Below are positions 31,345 through 42,232 of a DNA stretch of 64,000 nt, one piece after another; position 1 is the stretch's first letter; each line of letters opens with the position of its first letter. Position numbers and translations under genes: made by a program. The notes below the pieces were generated by a model that made no database searches, was not told where the DNA came from, and saw only the letters and a list, made by a program, of their open reading frames with translations. This DNA comes from Histomonas meleagridis (Eukaryota > Parabasalia > Tritrichomonadida > Dientamoebidae), in contig WSYJ01000036.1 in assembly GCA_020186115.1 (NCBI GenBank), positions 496,001 to 560,000 on the forward strand, in the 5' to 3' direction.

Positions 31345-31900
31345 CTAGTTGTATGTATTTATTATGATGTTCGAATTATTTAATGACAAATATTTAAAAC
31401 ATTTAATTGATCCAAAAAATGTACAATAATCAATTAATGAAACATTTTTAGTATTAACAAATGAACATCTTTCATAAAGTGATGGCTTCATTATTTGATT
31501 AAAGTCAAATTCATTATGTGATGATATTTCTTGAAGATTTTCTAAATCATCATTTCGAAGTACTTTAGCAATTTCTAATGGATTAACTCCTTCTTTTATA
31601 TATTGCAACTTAAGTTTCCAATTATCTTTTGATAATTCATCAAGTGCTGAGATGAATTCTTCAAGGAATTGTGGTATTGGAAATTTGTTCCTTAATTTGT
31701 TTATTTCTTCTTTTGTTTTATATTAAGAAAAATATAATGTGCTCATGTTCTTTACTGATGATGGTTCAAGTATTTCTTCTTCGATCATCTTTTCAAGAAG
31801 GAAATATGATTTTTGCTTTTCTATTTTCAGTAAATATTCACAAAAGTCTTTTGAACAAGATTAGATTCAGTTTCACTTTTGTTTTTATCTTTTTCATCTA
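31345..31900 (-). pseudogene. DUF3447 family relic
   Basis: On the minus strand the frame 31608-31345 encodes the DUF3447 signature (FDFNQIMKPSLYERCSF, SLIDYCTFFGSIKCFKYL). This is close to residues 195-235 of the gene at 7366-8397. Upstream (31610-31900) matching pieces, such as a KDNWKLK-like stretch, appear in other frames, and the protein stops where the ankyrin stack should begin. It is a truncated, frameshifted copy. Confidence 0.75.
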
Positions 31901-31920
31901 CCTATCCTTCACCCAGGTAG

Positions 31921-32613
31921 TTCCAACTCAACAATTTTCAAAGGATTTCTTCATAAAAATAATATGGTAATCTGATTTATTCCCACATAATTGGATATAA
32001 ATCGTTTGCAATTAATGGAATCGGTCAGCATATGATCCACACCCTAGAATTGATACAAGAAGTAGCACAAGTAAAAATAACACTCAGATTGATAGAGAAA
32101 ACAGGTAATAACAGAAAATTTGTAAGAATTTGTGATTTGACGTATGGTGTTTGCAGACCAATTAAATGGATTAATGATAGAAAATAACAGTAAAAAATAA
32201 AATGAGGATATCTTAATTCTCTGAATATAAAATTTAGTAACATGCACGAAAAAAATATATCGATTAATAAATGTAATATACTTTTAATTTTATGTGTAAA
32301 ATATCGAAGCTTTTGTTGCATGTTTTCTACTTCATTAATAAATGGATTCTTTTGATTCTTGTACATTTCCTGCACCTCGGTGTCCTTGATAAGGTCCTTT
32401 TACTTAAGCCAATCTGGTGTTCTTACTGTTCCGAAGAGGCAAGAGTTCCTACCTATTTCCGAAGATCAATCAGTATGACACTGATTGTTCCATCAAAACT
32501 ATGTGGCACCATTACCCACACACATTATAATAATTCGTTGTGTATCTAATGTTACACAGCATTACAATGCATACTTTAAATTAAATGAATTAATAATAAC
32601 GAAATACATTTTA
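31921..32613. other. intergenic with possible decayed membrane-protein fragment
   Basis: A minus-strand frame at 32375-32025 is open for 116 codons from MQEMYKNQKNPF, with heptad-like charge followed by hydrophobic segments. Possible extension upstream is interrupted by stops. It may be the remains of a membrane-anchored helical protein. I cannot name a family. Confidence 0.3.
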
Positions 32614-33651
32614 CTAAAATTTTAAGTCAAATTCTGGTGCATTGAATGCAAAATCAATTAGTGCTGTTGTAACATTAGATTGTGGTAACGGTTGACTTTT
32701 CATCGGCTCAGGGAGCATCACAGAATACTCGCTCAAGCTGCACAAGCTGAATAATGTGTTATCTTCGCCTGCACATGCATCAACAATTTTCATATCCTTT
32801 GGAATGACAACTTTTCGTGGAATTGGCGAATTAGAGTATGAACCTGTGCCAAGTTGCCCAGACGTGCCGCAGCCCCACGTCCAGCACTCCCCTTGATATG
32901 TTATGATGCCAAAATGTGCACCACCTGCAAATATGCGAATTGGAAGACCTGCAAATCCGGTAATTTGAAGGAGTCTATTACGCCGAATTTCATAGGCTCG
33001 TCCATCACTTGCAATAACAGCTGCCATTTTCCGAGTAGATGCAACTGAAATTATATCTGTAAATTTATTGATTGGATCAGTTGAGTTATCTTGGTATACA
33101 TAAAGAGTGCCATCTTGAGTAAGTATGGAACAACCATTTTCAAGGTAGTTAGTAGCATATAAAATAGATTCTGGCTGAGGAATTGATAGTTGTGTAACTT
33201 TTTCTCCATCAAAATATAATATTTTATTATCGTTAGTGATGCCAATAACGATTTGAAATTTGGCATAGAGTTTTTTAATGTTGGAAAAGGAATCAGGTAA
33301 ATTTATTTTGCCGTATTTCTCAATTGTACCATCTTCCTTTAATAGCAAAGTAAACGTATCTCCAGCAACAACATTTTCTGGGTTATTTGTAATTTTCAAT
33401 TGAGGTGTATATAGATTTTGAACTGTTTCAGTTGAACATCCTGGAATTTGCCCCTCAGAGTTGCACCCGCAGAAAGAAAGATGATTAGGTTTAGCTTGTG
33501 AGTAGAATATAGTATGCCAACTTCCAGCAATTACTTTTATGCAATTATTTGGAGTTGCTAATTCTATTGGATATGTAACATTTTGAGCTTGCCCAATTTG
33601 GGTAAATTCGCTAGATCCACATGCATAAAAAATATTTGGCTGTGAGTGCAT
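32614..33651 (-). CDS. RCC1-type beta-propeller protein
   Basis: A 345-residue protein from ATG, 27 bases after AAACGGTTT (33678-33686). It contains five to six RCC1-like repeats, for example FYACGSSEFTQIG, VIAGSWHTIF, VVAGDTFTLLLKEDG and CWTWGCGTSGQLGTG. The last is the best match to the G.N..GQLG consensus. RCC1 itself is the chromatin-bound exchange factor for Ran, but short RCC1-repeat proteins have many roles. Without a nuclear signal I assign only the fold. Confidence 0.8.
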   Translation of the reverse strand: MHSQPNIFYACGSSEFTQIGQAQNVTYPIELATPNNCIKVIAGSWHTIFYSQAKPNHLSFCGCNSEGQIPGCSTETVQNLYTPQLKITNNPENVVAGDTFTLLLKEDGTIEKYGKINLPDSFSNIKKLYAKFQIVIGITNDNKILYFDGEKVTQLSIPQPESILYATNYLENGCSILTQDGTLYVYQDNSTDPINKFTDIISVASTRKMAAVIASDGRAYEIRRNRLLQITGFAGLPIRIFAGGAHFGIITYQGECWTWGCGTSGQLGTGSYSNSPIPRKVVIPKDMKIVDACAGEDNTLFSLCSLSEYSVMLPEPMKSQPLPQSNVTTALIDFAFNAPEFDLKF

Positions 33652-33677
33652 TTTATAAAAACTTGTGGTTTAGAAAT

Positions 33678-33686
33678 AAACGGTTT
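33678..33686. promoter_or_regulatory. AAACGGTTT motif before the RCC1-type gene
   Basis: The motif is 27 bases upstream of the start codon. A related AAACGGT (34384-34390) lies a similar distance before the adjacent Sar1-like gene on the same strand. Confidence 0.45.
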
Positions 33687-33797
33687 CTCTTTTCCCATAA
33701 TGAAAAAAATTCAAATAAATCATTTATTGCATTTTTATTTCGATTAAATCACGAATAATTAACTTTAAAGAACTATGATATTTTATTTACACACAAA

Positions 33798-34358
33798 TTA
33801 AAGAAATCTGATCACCCAATTGAATGCATCTTGATACCCATATTTTTCCTTAAGAGAACACATGAAAAGACGTATTGGCCTAGTCCCAGGTTGAATCGTT
33901 GTTGTGTTGATGGGTGTAATGATTTTGGATATTCCAAGTGATTTTATAATTTCAAGTTCTGAAACAGATTCTGGTTTATCAATTTTATTTCCAAGAACAA
34001 GAACTGGAACTTCCCTAGCCGCATCGTCTAGGATTCTATTCAACTCTTTTTTTGCATCTTTAAATGTAGAAGGATCTGATGCATCTACAAGAAACACAAT
34101 TAAATTCTTTCCAAGAAAATGTTGACTCACATTTGTAAATGGAATCCAAAGGTCTCCTATGTTGTAAGCAGTAAAATTTATGTTTTTAATGGTGAATTCA
34201 TAATTATAAGTGTAAATGAAATCAAATGTACATGTAAGAGATTGTAGGAGGCTTGTTTTTCCAGAGCCTTCGAGGCCACATACTAGTACCTTTGCTGTTT
34301 TATTTCTTAATCCAATCCACTCAAGGATTCCTTTGAAGCATCCCAAAACCCAATTCAT
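33798..34358 (-). CDS. Sar1-like GTPase with degenerate switch II
   Basis: A 186-residue protein with a Sar1-type N-terminal amphipathic stretch (MNWVLGCFKGILEWIGL) in place of a myristoylated glycine. P-loop GLEGSGKTS, NKID, a FLVDASD strand and CSL near the end match the Sar1/Arf family. Sar1 recruits the COPII coat at the ER. Unusually, the G3 motif DLGGHE is YNIGDLW here, so the Asp, the second Gly and the catalytic His are gone. Switch I also lacks the usual threonine context. It may bind nucleotide without normal hydrolysis, or have a role different from COPII. Confidence 0.72.
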   Translation of the reverse strand: MNWVLGCFKGILEWIGLRNKTAKVLVCGLEGSGKTSLLQSLTCTFDFIYTYNYEFTIKNINFTAYNIGDLWIPFTNVSQHFLGKNLIVFLVDASDPSTFKDAKKELNRILDDAAREVPVLVLGNKIDKPESVSELEIIKSLGISKIITPINTTTIQPGTRPIRLFMCSLKEKYGYQDAFNWVIRFL

Positions 34359-34987
34359 CGTAAAATATTGAATAGTTTATTAAAAACGGTGCGATTTAAC
34401 ATTTTTTACAAGCATAATTTTAGGTAAATAAGGTCTTACAGACATTGATTTATATAATTCTTTCTTTACTTTATCATGTTGTTTCGTTGGAGTGGATATT
34501 CAGTCCACTTCTTTTTTAAAATTTTTCCTTATTATATCATTTGTTTTACTTTACTTAAAAAAAAAGCAAAAATCAAATAGGTTTATTTGATCTTGACATA
34601 TTATATATTATGTACATTGGAAAAAAATCATTTCTTTTATTTTTAGTTTAATCTGATGTTCAACATCTAAAATAAAAAAACAAGCGTTAAGTATAAATTG
34701 TATAAAATATCAACTAGTTTTTATAAAATCATTCTTTCGTTTGAAGAAATAATTTCAAAAAACTGTTTATAAAATTATTGAATGCGTCATTCTTTAACCT
34801 TTTAAAGGTTTTGCCCCATAACCCTTTTTTGAAAAATTATTCAATTAGATGTGATCGCTTTTTATCCCGCCATTGTTTTCAATTGCTACCAGATTTGAGG
34901 ATTGTGCGCAAAAACCGCTTTTTTTCAGTGCTGAAAATTTAATTTTCAATATAACCGCTATTCCGAGGAAAAGTCCGTTTTGTTCAA
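34359..34987. other. divergent intergenic region
   Basis: About 630 AT-rich bases between the Sar1-like and formin genes. AAACGGT is present at 34384-34390. Nothing else stands out. Confidence 0.45.
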
Positions 34988-37900
34988 ATGTCAAACACAA
35001 AGATGTCATCACCAGGGGATTCTGATGCACTTCTTGCAAAATTACCACCTTTTGTGACATCTTCTCTGCCAACAAGTAAGCCGTCTGATGAAAAGGTTGA
35101 AGAAATGATTAAAGATCTTTTGGACGACCTTGATCTCAATGAGCAAAAGCGAGCACCACTCGAACAGAAGGACGTGGATCAAAAATGGCAATTCATTGTA
35201 CTCCAACATATGAGAGATAGTCAAACACCAGATCCAAAAGCTCTCCTCAATTTATTAAGACACAAAATCACGCCCAAACTTTTAGAATCTCTTTCTGTCA
35301 ATCTTTCTACATCAAGAATCACATGGAGCCAAAAGTTTTTTGAAGCAGGAGGTCATTTATACCTTCTTCAATTACTTTCACAAGTATCATCAAGAATTTC
35401 ACAATACGAAGAACTCACGAAGACAGGTGGACAAATTCTTTTAAATCTTCTTGTATGTGTTCGTGACATATGTAATTCAGGAAGTGGTGCAAGATTAGTT
35501 ACTGCTTATCCAGATGCCCTTCCAATGATCATAAACTCATTTTTCCCTCCAATTCCACGAACCATTGATATGGTTTTAGAAATTTCGTTAGCATATCTTT
35601 TCACCCCACAAACATATAAGAATTATAGTGTTGCTAGAATCATCCGTATTATTCTTGAATCATTTATGAACCTTAAGCGTGAGCATAAAGGATGGAAGAA
35701 CCTCACAGCTGCAGTTTTAGGAAATCCAACGGCCAACTTTCTATCGTCTCTATCGTCATTTTTAAACGGTTTCTATATGAAACTTTCCGATTATCCCTCA
35801 TTTAAATTTGATTGGATTCAACAAATTGAAAAAGCAGGTCTTATAGGTGCACTTAAGAAAGTAAACAATAATGTTGGTATTCGTTCATTAATACCTACAC
35901 TTGAAGAAGATATTCAATTTATCAAGCAACTTTTTGTTAACAAATATATTAACCCATATAATCATAAGACTATTTATGAATTAACGATGCGAGCATGTGA
36001 ACCATCATATTTATATAACAACTTTATGCTTGGATTATTTGATTTATCACTTAAATATCCCGAAGTCTTTAAACAAACAATGATTTATTATTATAATTCA
36101 TTAAACATTTTACGTATATATACAGCATCAAATCAACTTGATAAATGTCCACATGCATTTCAAGCTGCACGTAATTTGAAGAGGCCAATTAAATTAAGTT
36201 TAGCACCTGATAATTACATTACAACAGACTTAAGTAAGATGATGTTTGCAGTGGATGCAGACTTAGCAACACAGAAAGTTGGGCAAATCATTGGATCTGC
36301 TGCTGGTGCTTCACATATGGATGATAATCAACAAGAAGATGATAAAAATGCACAAGGTGCTGCGCCTTCACAAATGCAAGAAATAATTGATGACTACGAA
36401 GCTAAAATGAAGCAATTAACAATGCAAATCGATAACCTTAAAATTAGTTGCCAACTTGCTTTAGAAGGTAAAGAGAAAGAAGCACAAAAGAATGAGGAAC
36501 TTATGAAACAACTTCAACAAGCTAAAGCTAATCCAGTTACTGTTACAGTTACTAAAGAAGTTGCTGCTCCTTCTTCATCAAGCGAAGGTGGTAATGACAG
36601 CGAAATGGTGAAGAAGTTATCTGATTACGTCGAAGCCCGTGATAAGGAAATCGATCAATTAAAGAAAGAAATAGCTGAATTAAAGGCTAACGCTGGTAGT
36701 GGCGGCGGCGAATCTGAACCACCCCCACCGCCCCCACCGCCCCCACCGCCCCCTCCACCACCAGGCGGTGATGCGCCCCCTCCTCCACCCCCACCACCGC
36801 CTCCTCCACCACCCCCAGGTGCTCCCGGGGCACCCCCACCCCCGCCCCCAGGTGCACCCCCACCACCGGGTGCCCCACCCGCAGGGCCACCCCCTAAGCC
36901 AAATCCAAAACCTCCCAAACCGCTTCGAAATCTTTATTGGGACAAAATCCCAGATATCTCAGTCAAAGACACAGTATGGGAAGACATTGATGACAGCCAA
37001 ATCAAGATTGATACCGACAAGATTATTGAATTATTTGCATCAGCGCCACCTAAGCAACCCGCCAAGAAACAAGCAGCCGAATCAGCAGCATCACCACCAC
37101 GTCCTAAGACTGTTGATTTATTAGAGCCAAATCGTTCCAAGAACATAGCAATTATGGTATCACGATTCCGTCGACCTAATTCACAAGTTGCAGATGAGAT
37201 TCGACGTTTAGATGATGCACTTACCGAAGATGAAATCCAATCCTTACGCTCCAATGCTCCTACAGCCGAAGAAATCCAAACAGTTCAATCATATGATGGC
37301 GATCCATCCTTATTAGGCAAGTCTGAGCAATTTATCTTAGCCATTAGTAACATCAAGATGCTTCAACTTCATTTAGACTTCTTATACTTACGTAAGACAT
37401 TTGAGAGTCAAATGAAAGATGTCGAACTCCCAATCAAGTACATATTAGACTCATTAAAGGCGATTGACAAATCGAAGCGCTTACATGACTTGTTAGCCTT
37501 ATTGTTACGTATTGGCAACATCTGTAATGGCGGCACTATGCGTGGCGGTGCGTATGGGTATAAGTTCAGTTTCATTGATAAAGTCCGTGAAACACGTACA
37601 CAAGTTCCCGGGTATTTATTGACGAATTACATTGCTGACGTATTCCCAGTCGATCAATTGTATTCCGAATTAGAGGTACTCAAGAAAGGACTTACAGTCG
37701 ATTTGGATACTACACGAAAATCATTTAAACAAATCGAGATGACATTCAACAAGTTAAACAACGCGATGCCACAAGCAGAGAAGTTAATTATGGAGAATTA
37801 TAACTTATTCCCACAGTTTAATAAGTTCAAACAAGATAATGAAAAGAGAATTCAAGCACAAAACCCATTGTTCGATAAAATCGATAAGAAATATAAATCG

Positions 37901-38263
37901 TTGGTGAAGGAATACGGTGAAGATCCTGAGCAAATGCAAATCGCAGACTTCTTTAATGTGTTCCTGAAATTGGCTGAATCTTTGATGAACGCAAAGAAAG
38001 AAAATGAAAAGAAGAAACAAGACGAAGAAAGAGCCGCGAAAAAGGCAACCTCTCCAATGCATGGGCCTGGTCAACATGGGCCTTCAATTAGCGCTGCTGA
38101 CCCAAGACGTGGTGTGTTGGATGAACTAATGCAAACTTTACAAAATGGACCTGCACAATTAAGAAAAGTGAGTAGACCACCCCCAGGGGCACCCCGACAG
38201 CCACAGAATCCTCAAGCAAATGACTTAGCAGCAGCTTTTGCAAAGGTGAAAAGATCTGGTTAA
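34988..38263 (+). CDS. diaphanous-type formin
   Basis: A 1091-residue protein from ATG. It has a GBD/FH3-like helical regulatory region (about 1-400), a coiled coil (about 460-575), and an FH1 region (about 578-640) of long polyproline runs. FH2 (about 645-1000) has LYWDKIPD, the GNICNGG loop of the lasso-post region, AYGYKFSFIDKVRETR and the helical core. A proline-containing tail follows. Formins nucleate and elongate unbranched actin filaments, feeding profilin-actin from FH1 to FH2. The GBD suggests control by a Rho-type GTPase, which fits the DOCK gene in the same window. The FH1 DNA is an island of C-rich sequence in an AT-rich genome. Confidence 0.95.
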   Translation: MSNTKMSSPGDSDALLAKLPPFVTSSLPTSKPSDEKVEEMIKDLLDDLDLNEQKRAPLEQKDVDQKWQFIVLQHMRDSQTPDPKALLNLLRHKITPKLLESLSVNLSTSRITWSQKFFEAGGHLYLLQLLSQVSSRISQYEELTKTGGQILLNLLVCVRDICNSGSGARLVTAYPDALPMIINSFFPPIPRTIDMVLEISLAYLFTPQTYKNYSVARIIRIILESFMNLKREHKGWKNLTAAVLGNPTANFLSSLSSFLNGFYMKLSDYPSFKFDWIQQIEKAGLIGALKKVNNNVGIRSLIPTLEEDIQFIKQLFVNKYINPYNHKTIYELTMRACEPSYLYNNFMLGLFDLSLKYPEVFKQTMIYYYNSLNILRIYTASNQLDKCPHAFQAARNLKRPIKLSLAPDNYITTDLSKMMFAVDADLATQKVGQIIGSAAGASHMDDNQQEDDKNAQGAAPSQMQEIIDDYEAKMKQLTMQIDNLKISCQLALEGKEKEAQKNEELMKQLQQAKANPVTVTVTKEVAAPSSSSEGGNDSEMVKKLSDYVEARDKEIDQLKKEIAELKANAGSGGGESEPPPPPPPPPPPPPPPGGDAPPPPPPPPPPPPPPGAPGAPPPPPPGAPPPPGAPPAGPPPKPNPKPPKPLRNLYWDKIPDISVKDTVWEDIDDSQIKIDTDKIIELFASAPPKQPAKKQAAESAASPPRPKTVDLLEPNRSKNIAIMVSRFRRPNSQVADEIRRLDDALTEDEIQSLRSNAPTAEEIQTVQSYDGDPSLLGKSEQFILAISNIKMLQLHLDFLYLRKTFESQMKDVELPIKYILDSLKAIDKSKRLHDLLALLLRIGNICNGGTMRGGAYGYKFSFIDKVRETRTQVPGYLLTNYIADVFPVDQLYSELEVLKKGLTVDLDTTRKSFKQIEMTFNKLNNAMPQAEKLIMENYNLFPQFNKFKQDNEKRIQAQNPLFDKIDKKYKSLVKEYGEDPEQMQIADFFNVFLKLAESLMNAKKENEKKKQDEERAAKKATSPMHGPGQHGPSISAADPRRGVLDELMQTLQNGPAQLRKVSRPPPGAPRQPQNPQANDLAAAFAKVKRSG

Positions 38264-38912
38264 ATAATAAAAAGTAATATTCAGTGATTTATGTTTCTTT
38301 TGTGCTAAAACGTTTTAGCAAATTTTTAAAAAAATGTAATTGTGTCAAAATATAAACTTTGAAGAGATCTCAAGTGATCAATGGTACACTTTATTTCCTT
38401 TGAAAGATAAATGACTTGAAATGAGAGAATCATTCTCTATGTACCCACCAAAAATAAATAAATAAAAAAAACGAAGAATAAAGTATGTATACAGACACCT
38501 TATAATAACCCACGCCTACACTGTAGTATTATTTATAGAGAACATATTTAGTAATATATATTTAATAAATTTTTTTTCGATTTAATTTTGTAATTTTCGC
38601 AATATTCCTATTTTTCACTCACTTCACTAAGGAGAACGTTTACACAAAAAATATTTTTTTGCATATTTTAATTTATTAATTCAGATTTTTAGGACTGAAT
38701 ATATGTTAAAATTTCTATTTGCTAACAAATTATATAAAAATTTATGGTTTATCTGTTGTCGATCTACAGGTTTTTCACGGCAGTTTATATAAAGGATTTC
38801 TGTCCACTTCAGTTTATCTCAAAATATTAATACAACAATTTTCACAGATTAAGACAAATGTTTCGAATAAAATACTTTTAATATAAAAATGCTCATAAAC
38901 AAAATCATCTGA
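38264..38912. other. AT-rich convergent intergenic
   Basis: About 650 bases between the formin 3' end and the S28 gene 3' end. No gene or repeat is apparent. Confidence 0.5.
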
Positions 38913-40448
38913 TCAGAATGCCGATGGCCTTGTGTCTATTTTTGAGTCATTGAACAGCTTCTTCCACGCCAGCAATGCAAACGACAAAAGGATTATTGTC
39001 GGGAAAAGGGTCGCCACAGATGAAATCATTTTGAACATCCTCGACGAAATAGTCTTTGTCTGACAGAGTTCTCCGGTCCAACTATCAAAGCATTTACATT
39101 TATTCATTACAATAGTTCCATGTTGAGAACATTTTTCATTTCGTATTGAATCTGCCCAATTCTCAATAATACTAATGATACCACTTCTGAAGGTCGATAT
39201 TTCTTGTGTTTCATTCCCTATGAGTGTGTATAGCTCGTCATTATATAATTCTTCTGATGTCGATTTAATTATGAAATCATTCTCTATATTGTCGACAAAA
39301 TGAAACCGCTCTGATTCAATGTCAATAGTGCTCTGTGATAATATAGTTGATGATGCACCTTTTTCCAAATTTCCATTTAATATATTAAATGAATTAATAT
39401 TTGGAGCAACTTTATCGATTTGAAATGCTGTGCTACATAAATTATTATAATATGTCTCATTTAATGAGCGAGATCTGAGATAATATTGTGAATTATAAAC
39501 ATTAAAACTTCCAATTTGATTGCACTTAATGTAAAGTAGTGAACGCATATCTTTCACATCACATGTCGCAGATGCGGCGGTTTGCGGATCAAAAGAGTTA
39601 ACGTTCATGCCATATTGGTTTAAGGTTTTCTTGAACATATAAATCAATGATTCTTCATTTGGTTCGAACTTTTGGCCGATGCAATACTCGGTAAGGAGAT
39701 GTGTACTTCTATTAGTTTCAGTACGTGCCATTAAACCAAACAATTCAGCCACCTCATACAAAAATGAATTAGAATTGGCACTCTCGGCAAACCCAAACGA
39801 ACGCTTAACACGGATCTGTGATTGAGAGTCGCCGTAAGTGAAAATCGCTTCAAATCTTTTCATTAATGAAACAGTGGCATCGTAACAATTTTGTGATTGG
39901 CTTGTGAGCTTGCTGATAATGTTTTTATCTATTTGATCATTGTATGAAATCAGTGAAAGTGGTGCAGATGATGCCCATACTGCATCAACATAATTTGGAT
40001 AATGAAGGCGAAACCATGTGGCAATGCTACCACCATAGCCTTTACCTACTATGATGACTTTTTTGACTTCGTAAAGATTTTTGAGATACTTTATAATATT
40101 TGCAAGATCAGCAAGGTTTTGCTCAATGGTGTTGTACCTAAGGTTCTCTGTTGTAAGGGATTCATATGGATAAGATTTGCCAAAATAACGTGATTCTATT
40201 GCAATTAATGTTGCAGATGTTTTATTGGCTATTTCATCAAGAGATGATGGAAATGGCCTCCCAATGTCAATTGATTCAAATCCTGTAAGATAAATAATTA
40301 ATGTTTGATATTTGACTTTTGCATGTCGAGTTTCAATTATAACTCTTTGATCAAACTTCAGATTTGATTCTGTATTAAAATGATCTATTAGTTGTTCAAA
40401 TGTGCTTTCTGTAAATGCATTTATAAAGTAAAATAAGCACAAAAACAT
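38913..40448 (-). CDS. S28-family serine-peptidase homologue, catalytic residues altered
   Basis: A 511-residue protein when started at M-FLCLFYFINAFT, a signal peptide just before the family motif FEQLIDHF. The open frame extends 59 codons upstream from a TTG, with an alternative ATG at 40607. The alpha/beta-hydrolase core is clear (SRYFGKSYPY, WASSAPL). The nucleophile motif G-x-S-Y-G-G reads GKGYGG, and the expected NGxxDPW is NGNLEKG, so Ser and Asp are both replaced. A histidine remains in RFHFVD. The C-terminus has an EGF-like Cys cluster (CSQHG...CKC...C) and a transmembrane helix. It is probably a membrane-bound pseudopeptidase. Confidence 0.85.
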   Translation of the reverse strand: MFLCLFYFINAFTESTFEQLIDHFNTESNLKFDQRVIIETRHAKVKYQTLIIYLTGFESIDIGRPFPSSLDEIANKTSATLIAIESRYFGKSYPYESLTTENLRYNTIEQNLADLANIIKYLKNLYEVKKVIIVGKGYGGSIATWFRLHYPNYVDAVWASSAPLSLISYNDQIDKNIISKLTSQSQNCYDATVSLMKRFEAIFTYGDSQSQIRVKRSFGFAESANSNSFLYEVAELFGLMARTETNRSTHLLTEYCIGQKFEPNEESLIYMFKKTLNQYGMNVNSFDPQTAASATCDVKDMRSLLYIKCNQIGSFNVYNSQYYLRSRSLNETYYNNLCSTAFQIDKVAPNINSFNILNGNLEKGASSTILSQSTIDIESERFHFVDNIENDFIIKSTSEELYNDELYTLIGNETQEISTFRSGIISIIENWADSIRNEKCSQHGTIVMNKCKCFDSWTGELCQTKTISSRMFKMISSVATLFPTIILLSFALLAWKKLFNDSKIDTRPSAF

Positions 40449-40625
40449 TATAAACGATATTGAATACCATCGGTTGAAGAAATTGAGAAACTTTGTCAAA
40501 ATATAAAACGAGCAAACATTCAATATATTAACGGTCGCTAAGTATCGTGTTGGTATATACGAATCATCATGGGAGTTGGTGAATGGGAGTCTGAAAATGC
40601 ATGGCATGACGTGATCATTTTTCAA

Positions 40626-41090
40626 AAGCGATTAGAAAAACGGAAGGCCCAGGAGAATATTATCTCTCATAGAAATAGTTATGATATTTTTGTATTCGAT
40701 ATTAAAAATATTATATAATTAATTATTGTTTTCTCTAAGTGAATAAATAATATTATTCATTAAGATTTGAACAACTGAAAGGAAAGTGGATGTCTAATTT
40801 GCTCATTAAACAAATTTAGAGTTTTATCATAAATTTCACGAAATAAAAATAATATTTCTGCACGCACACTAACATAAAAGGTCATCCAAAATATGGAACA
40901 TCAATTTTTATTATGTTTTTGAAAAGCAAAAAAGTCACTTTTACATAAAACAACTTTTTGTGATTACGATAGAAACCGTTCCGATAGGTTTTTAGTAGTC
41001 ACTTTTTTAAAATGCCTTACCATTTTCTTTCATACGTGTTTGCTATATTTTTTGAATTTTGGGCGGCAATAAAAGTTTTTAATTTTTCAC
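40626..41090. other. AT-rich intergenic
   Basis: A 465-base gap. It contains AAACCGTTCCG near 40975, a motif variant, far from either neighbouring start. No gene is visible. Confidence 0.45.
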
Positions 41091-42232
41091 TCACAAGTCA
41101 AGACTACCTGAGTCTGTCCTCGTGGCCACAATTTTGTGATCAAAGAGCACATAGAAATGTGATGTGACATAGGGCTGTAGCCGGAGAACGTTAAATAGGA
41201 AATGACGCAGTGGAGATTGGACACCATCAGCATCGGCATTGGTATGAAATTTTTCAATAATAGCATTAAAGTATATATATCTTGTTTCAATCTTATTGTC
41301 CGGAACATATTCTATTAATTTATATTGACCAGGATTATCTGTTAAGATTATTATCCATGGAACCATAGATCCTTTACGAAACAAAGCTTCAGCATTACTT
41401 AAGTCAAGATCTGGACGAAACCAATCAACAAACTTGAAGTTAAAAATCAAATCTTTTGCAAAAGTTATTACACTTTTCTCAAATCCAAAGAAGGAACAAA
41501 ACATATAAAACTCTTCATACCTTAGTGTGTCATTCTTACTGAAGATGGACAATAATTTACGGAGATTCCTTTCAATATCATCAGTTAAAAAATCAGCAAA
41601 ACCTGATAAATAATTTATGACTTGTTGAACAGGTGCAACCCCTACATGTGGAGCAAACCTATTCCAATTTTTTAAGACTTTCTTACTAAATTTTAATATT
41701 GATTCATCATCCAAAAATTGTCTTTTATTGTATAAAAGAATGCTATTCATGCTTAAAGGATCCTTGTCTGTCAAATTATTAAGGTCTTGAAAAATATTTT
41801 TTTCGTTTTCAATTTTTTTTTGAAATTGTCGAATATCATTTAATGTTATTGATGGAGAAAAATAATTTATTTTGTTGGTTCGATACGTCCATCTTTCTAA
41901 GTTTTTCAAGTTTGGGGTTTTCTTAATCTAATCTGCGATCCTTTTAATGTTTCAAAATAATATAAGCTAAAGTTCTTATTCATTGTGTTTTTCTTTATTC
42001 CAAGAAATGTACTTAAAATATTCGAATTGCAAATAAAGCCTTCAGAATTTTCATCCCATGAAACGCCAATATTCGAAATTTCATCTGGATTTTCTTTTGT
42101 GTAATTAAGAAGAAGAAAAACTTTTTCAATAAATCTTAACTTTTTATCATTTTTTATATTATTTAGAACTGTGCTTTCACTGTTTATTTTGGGATTGGAA
42201 GTAAGCATAATATATACAAATAGCATTTGCAT
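41091..42232 (-). pseudogene. IBP39-like initiator-binding protein gene with one frameshift
   Basis: Two frames overlap by 4 bases. The first (42232-41906) encodes a winged-helix domain resembling the T. vaginalis initiator-binding domain: a helix FIEKVFLLLNYT, a VSW...F.CNSNIL stretch, then FLGIKKNTMNKNF. The second (41909-41091) has no ATG and encodes the C-terminal part: a helical bundle, then a strand-rich end (YFNAIIEKFH). The two join if one base is gained or lost near AAAACCCC (around 41920). IBP39 recognises the initiator of trichomonad promoters and contacts RNA polymerase II. It is a recent pseudogene, or a real gene with an assembly error. Confidence 0.65.

Noticed and set aside
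36655..36918. Long Gly-rich frames antisense to the formin FH1 region
   Set aside because: They are the complement of polyproline codons and carry no independent signal.
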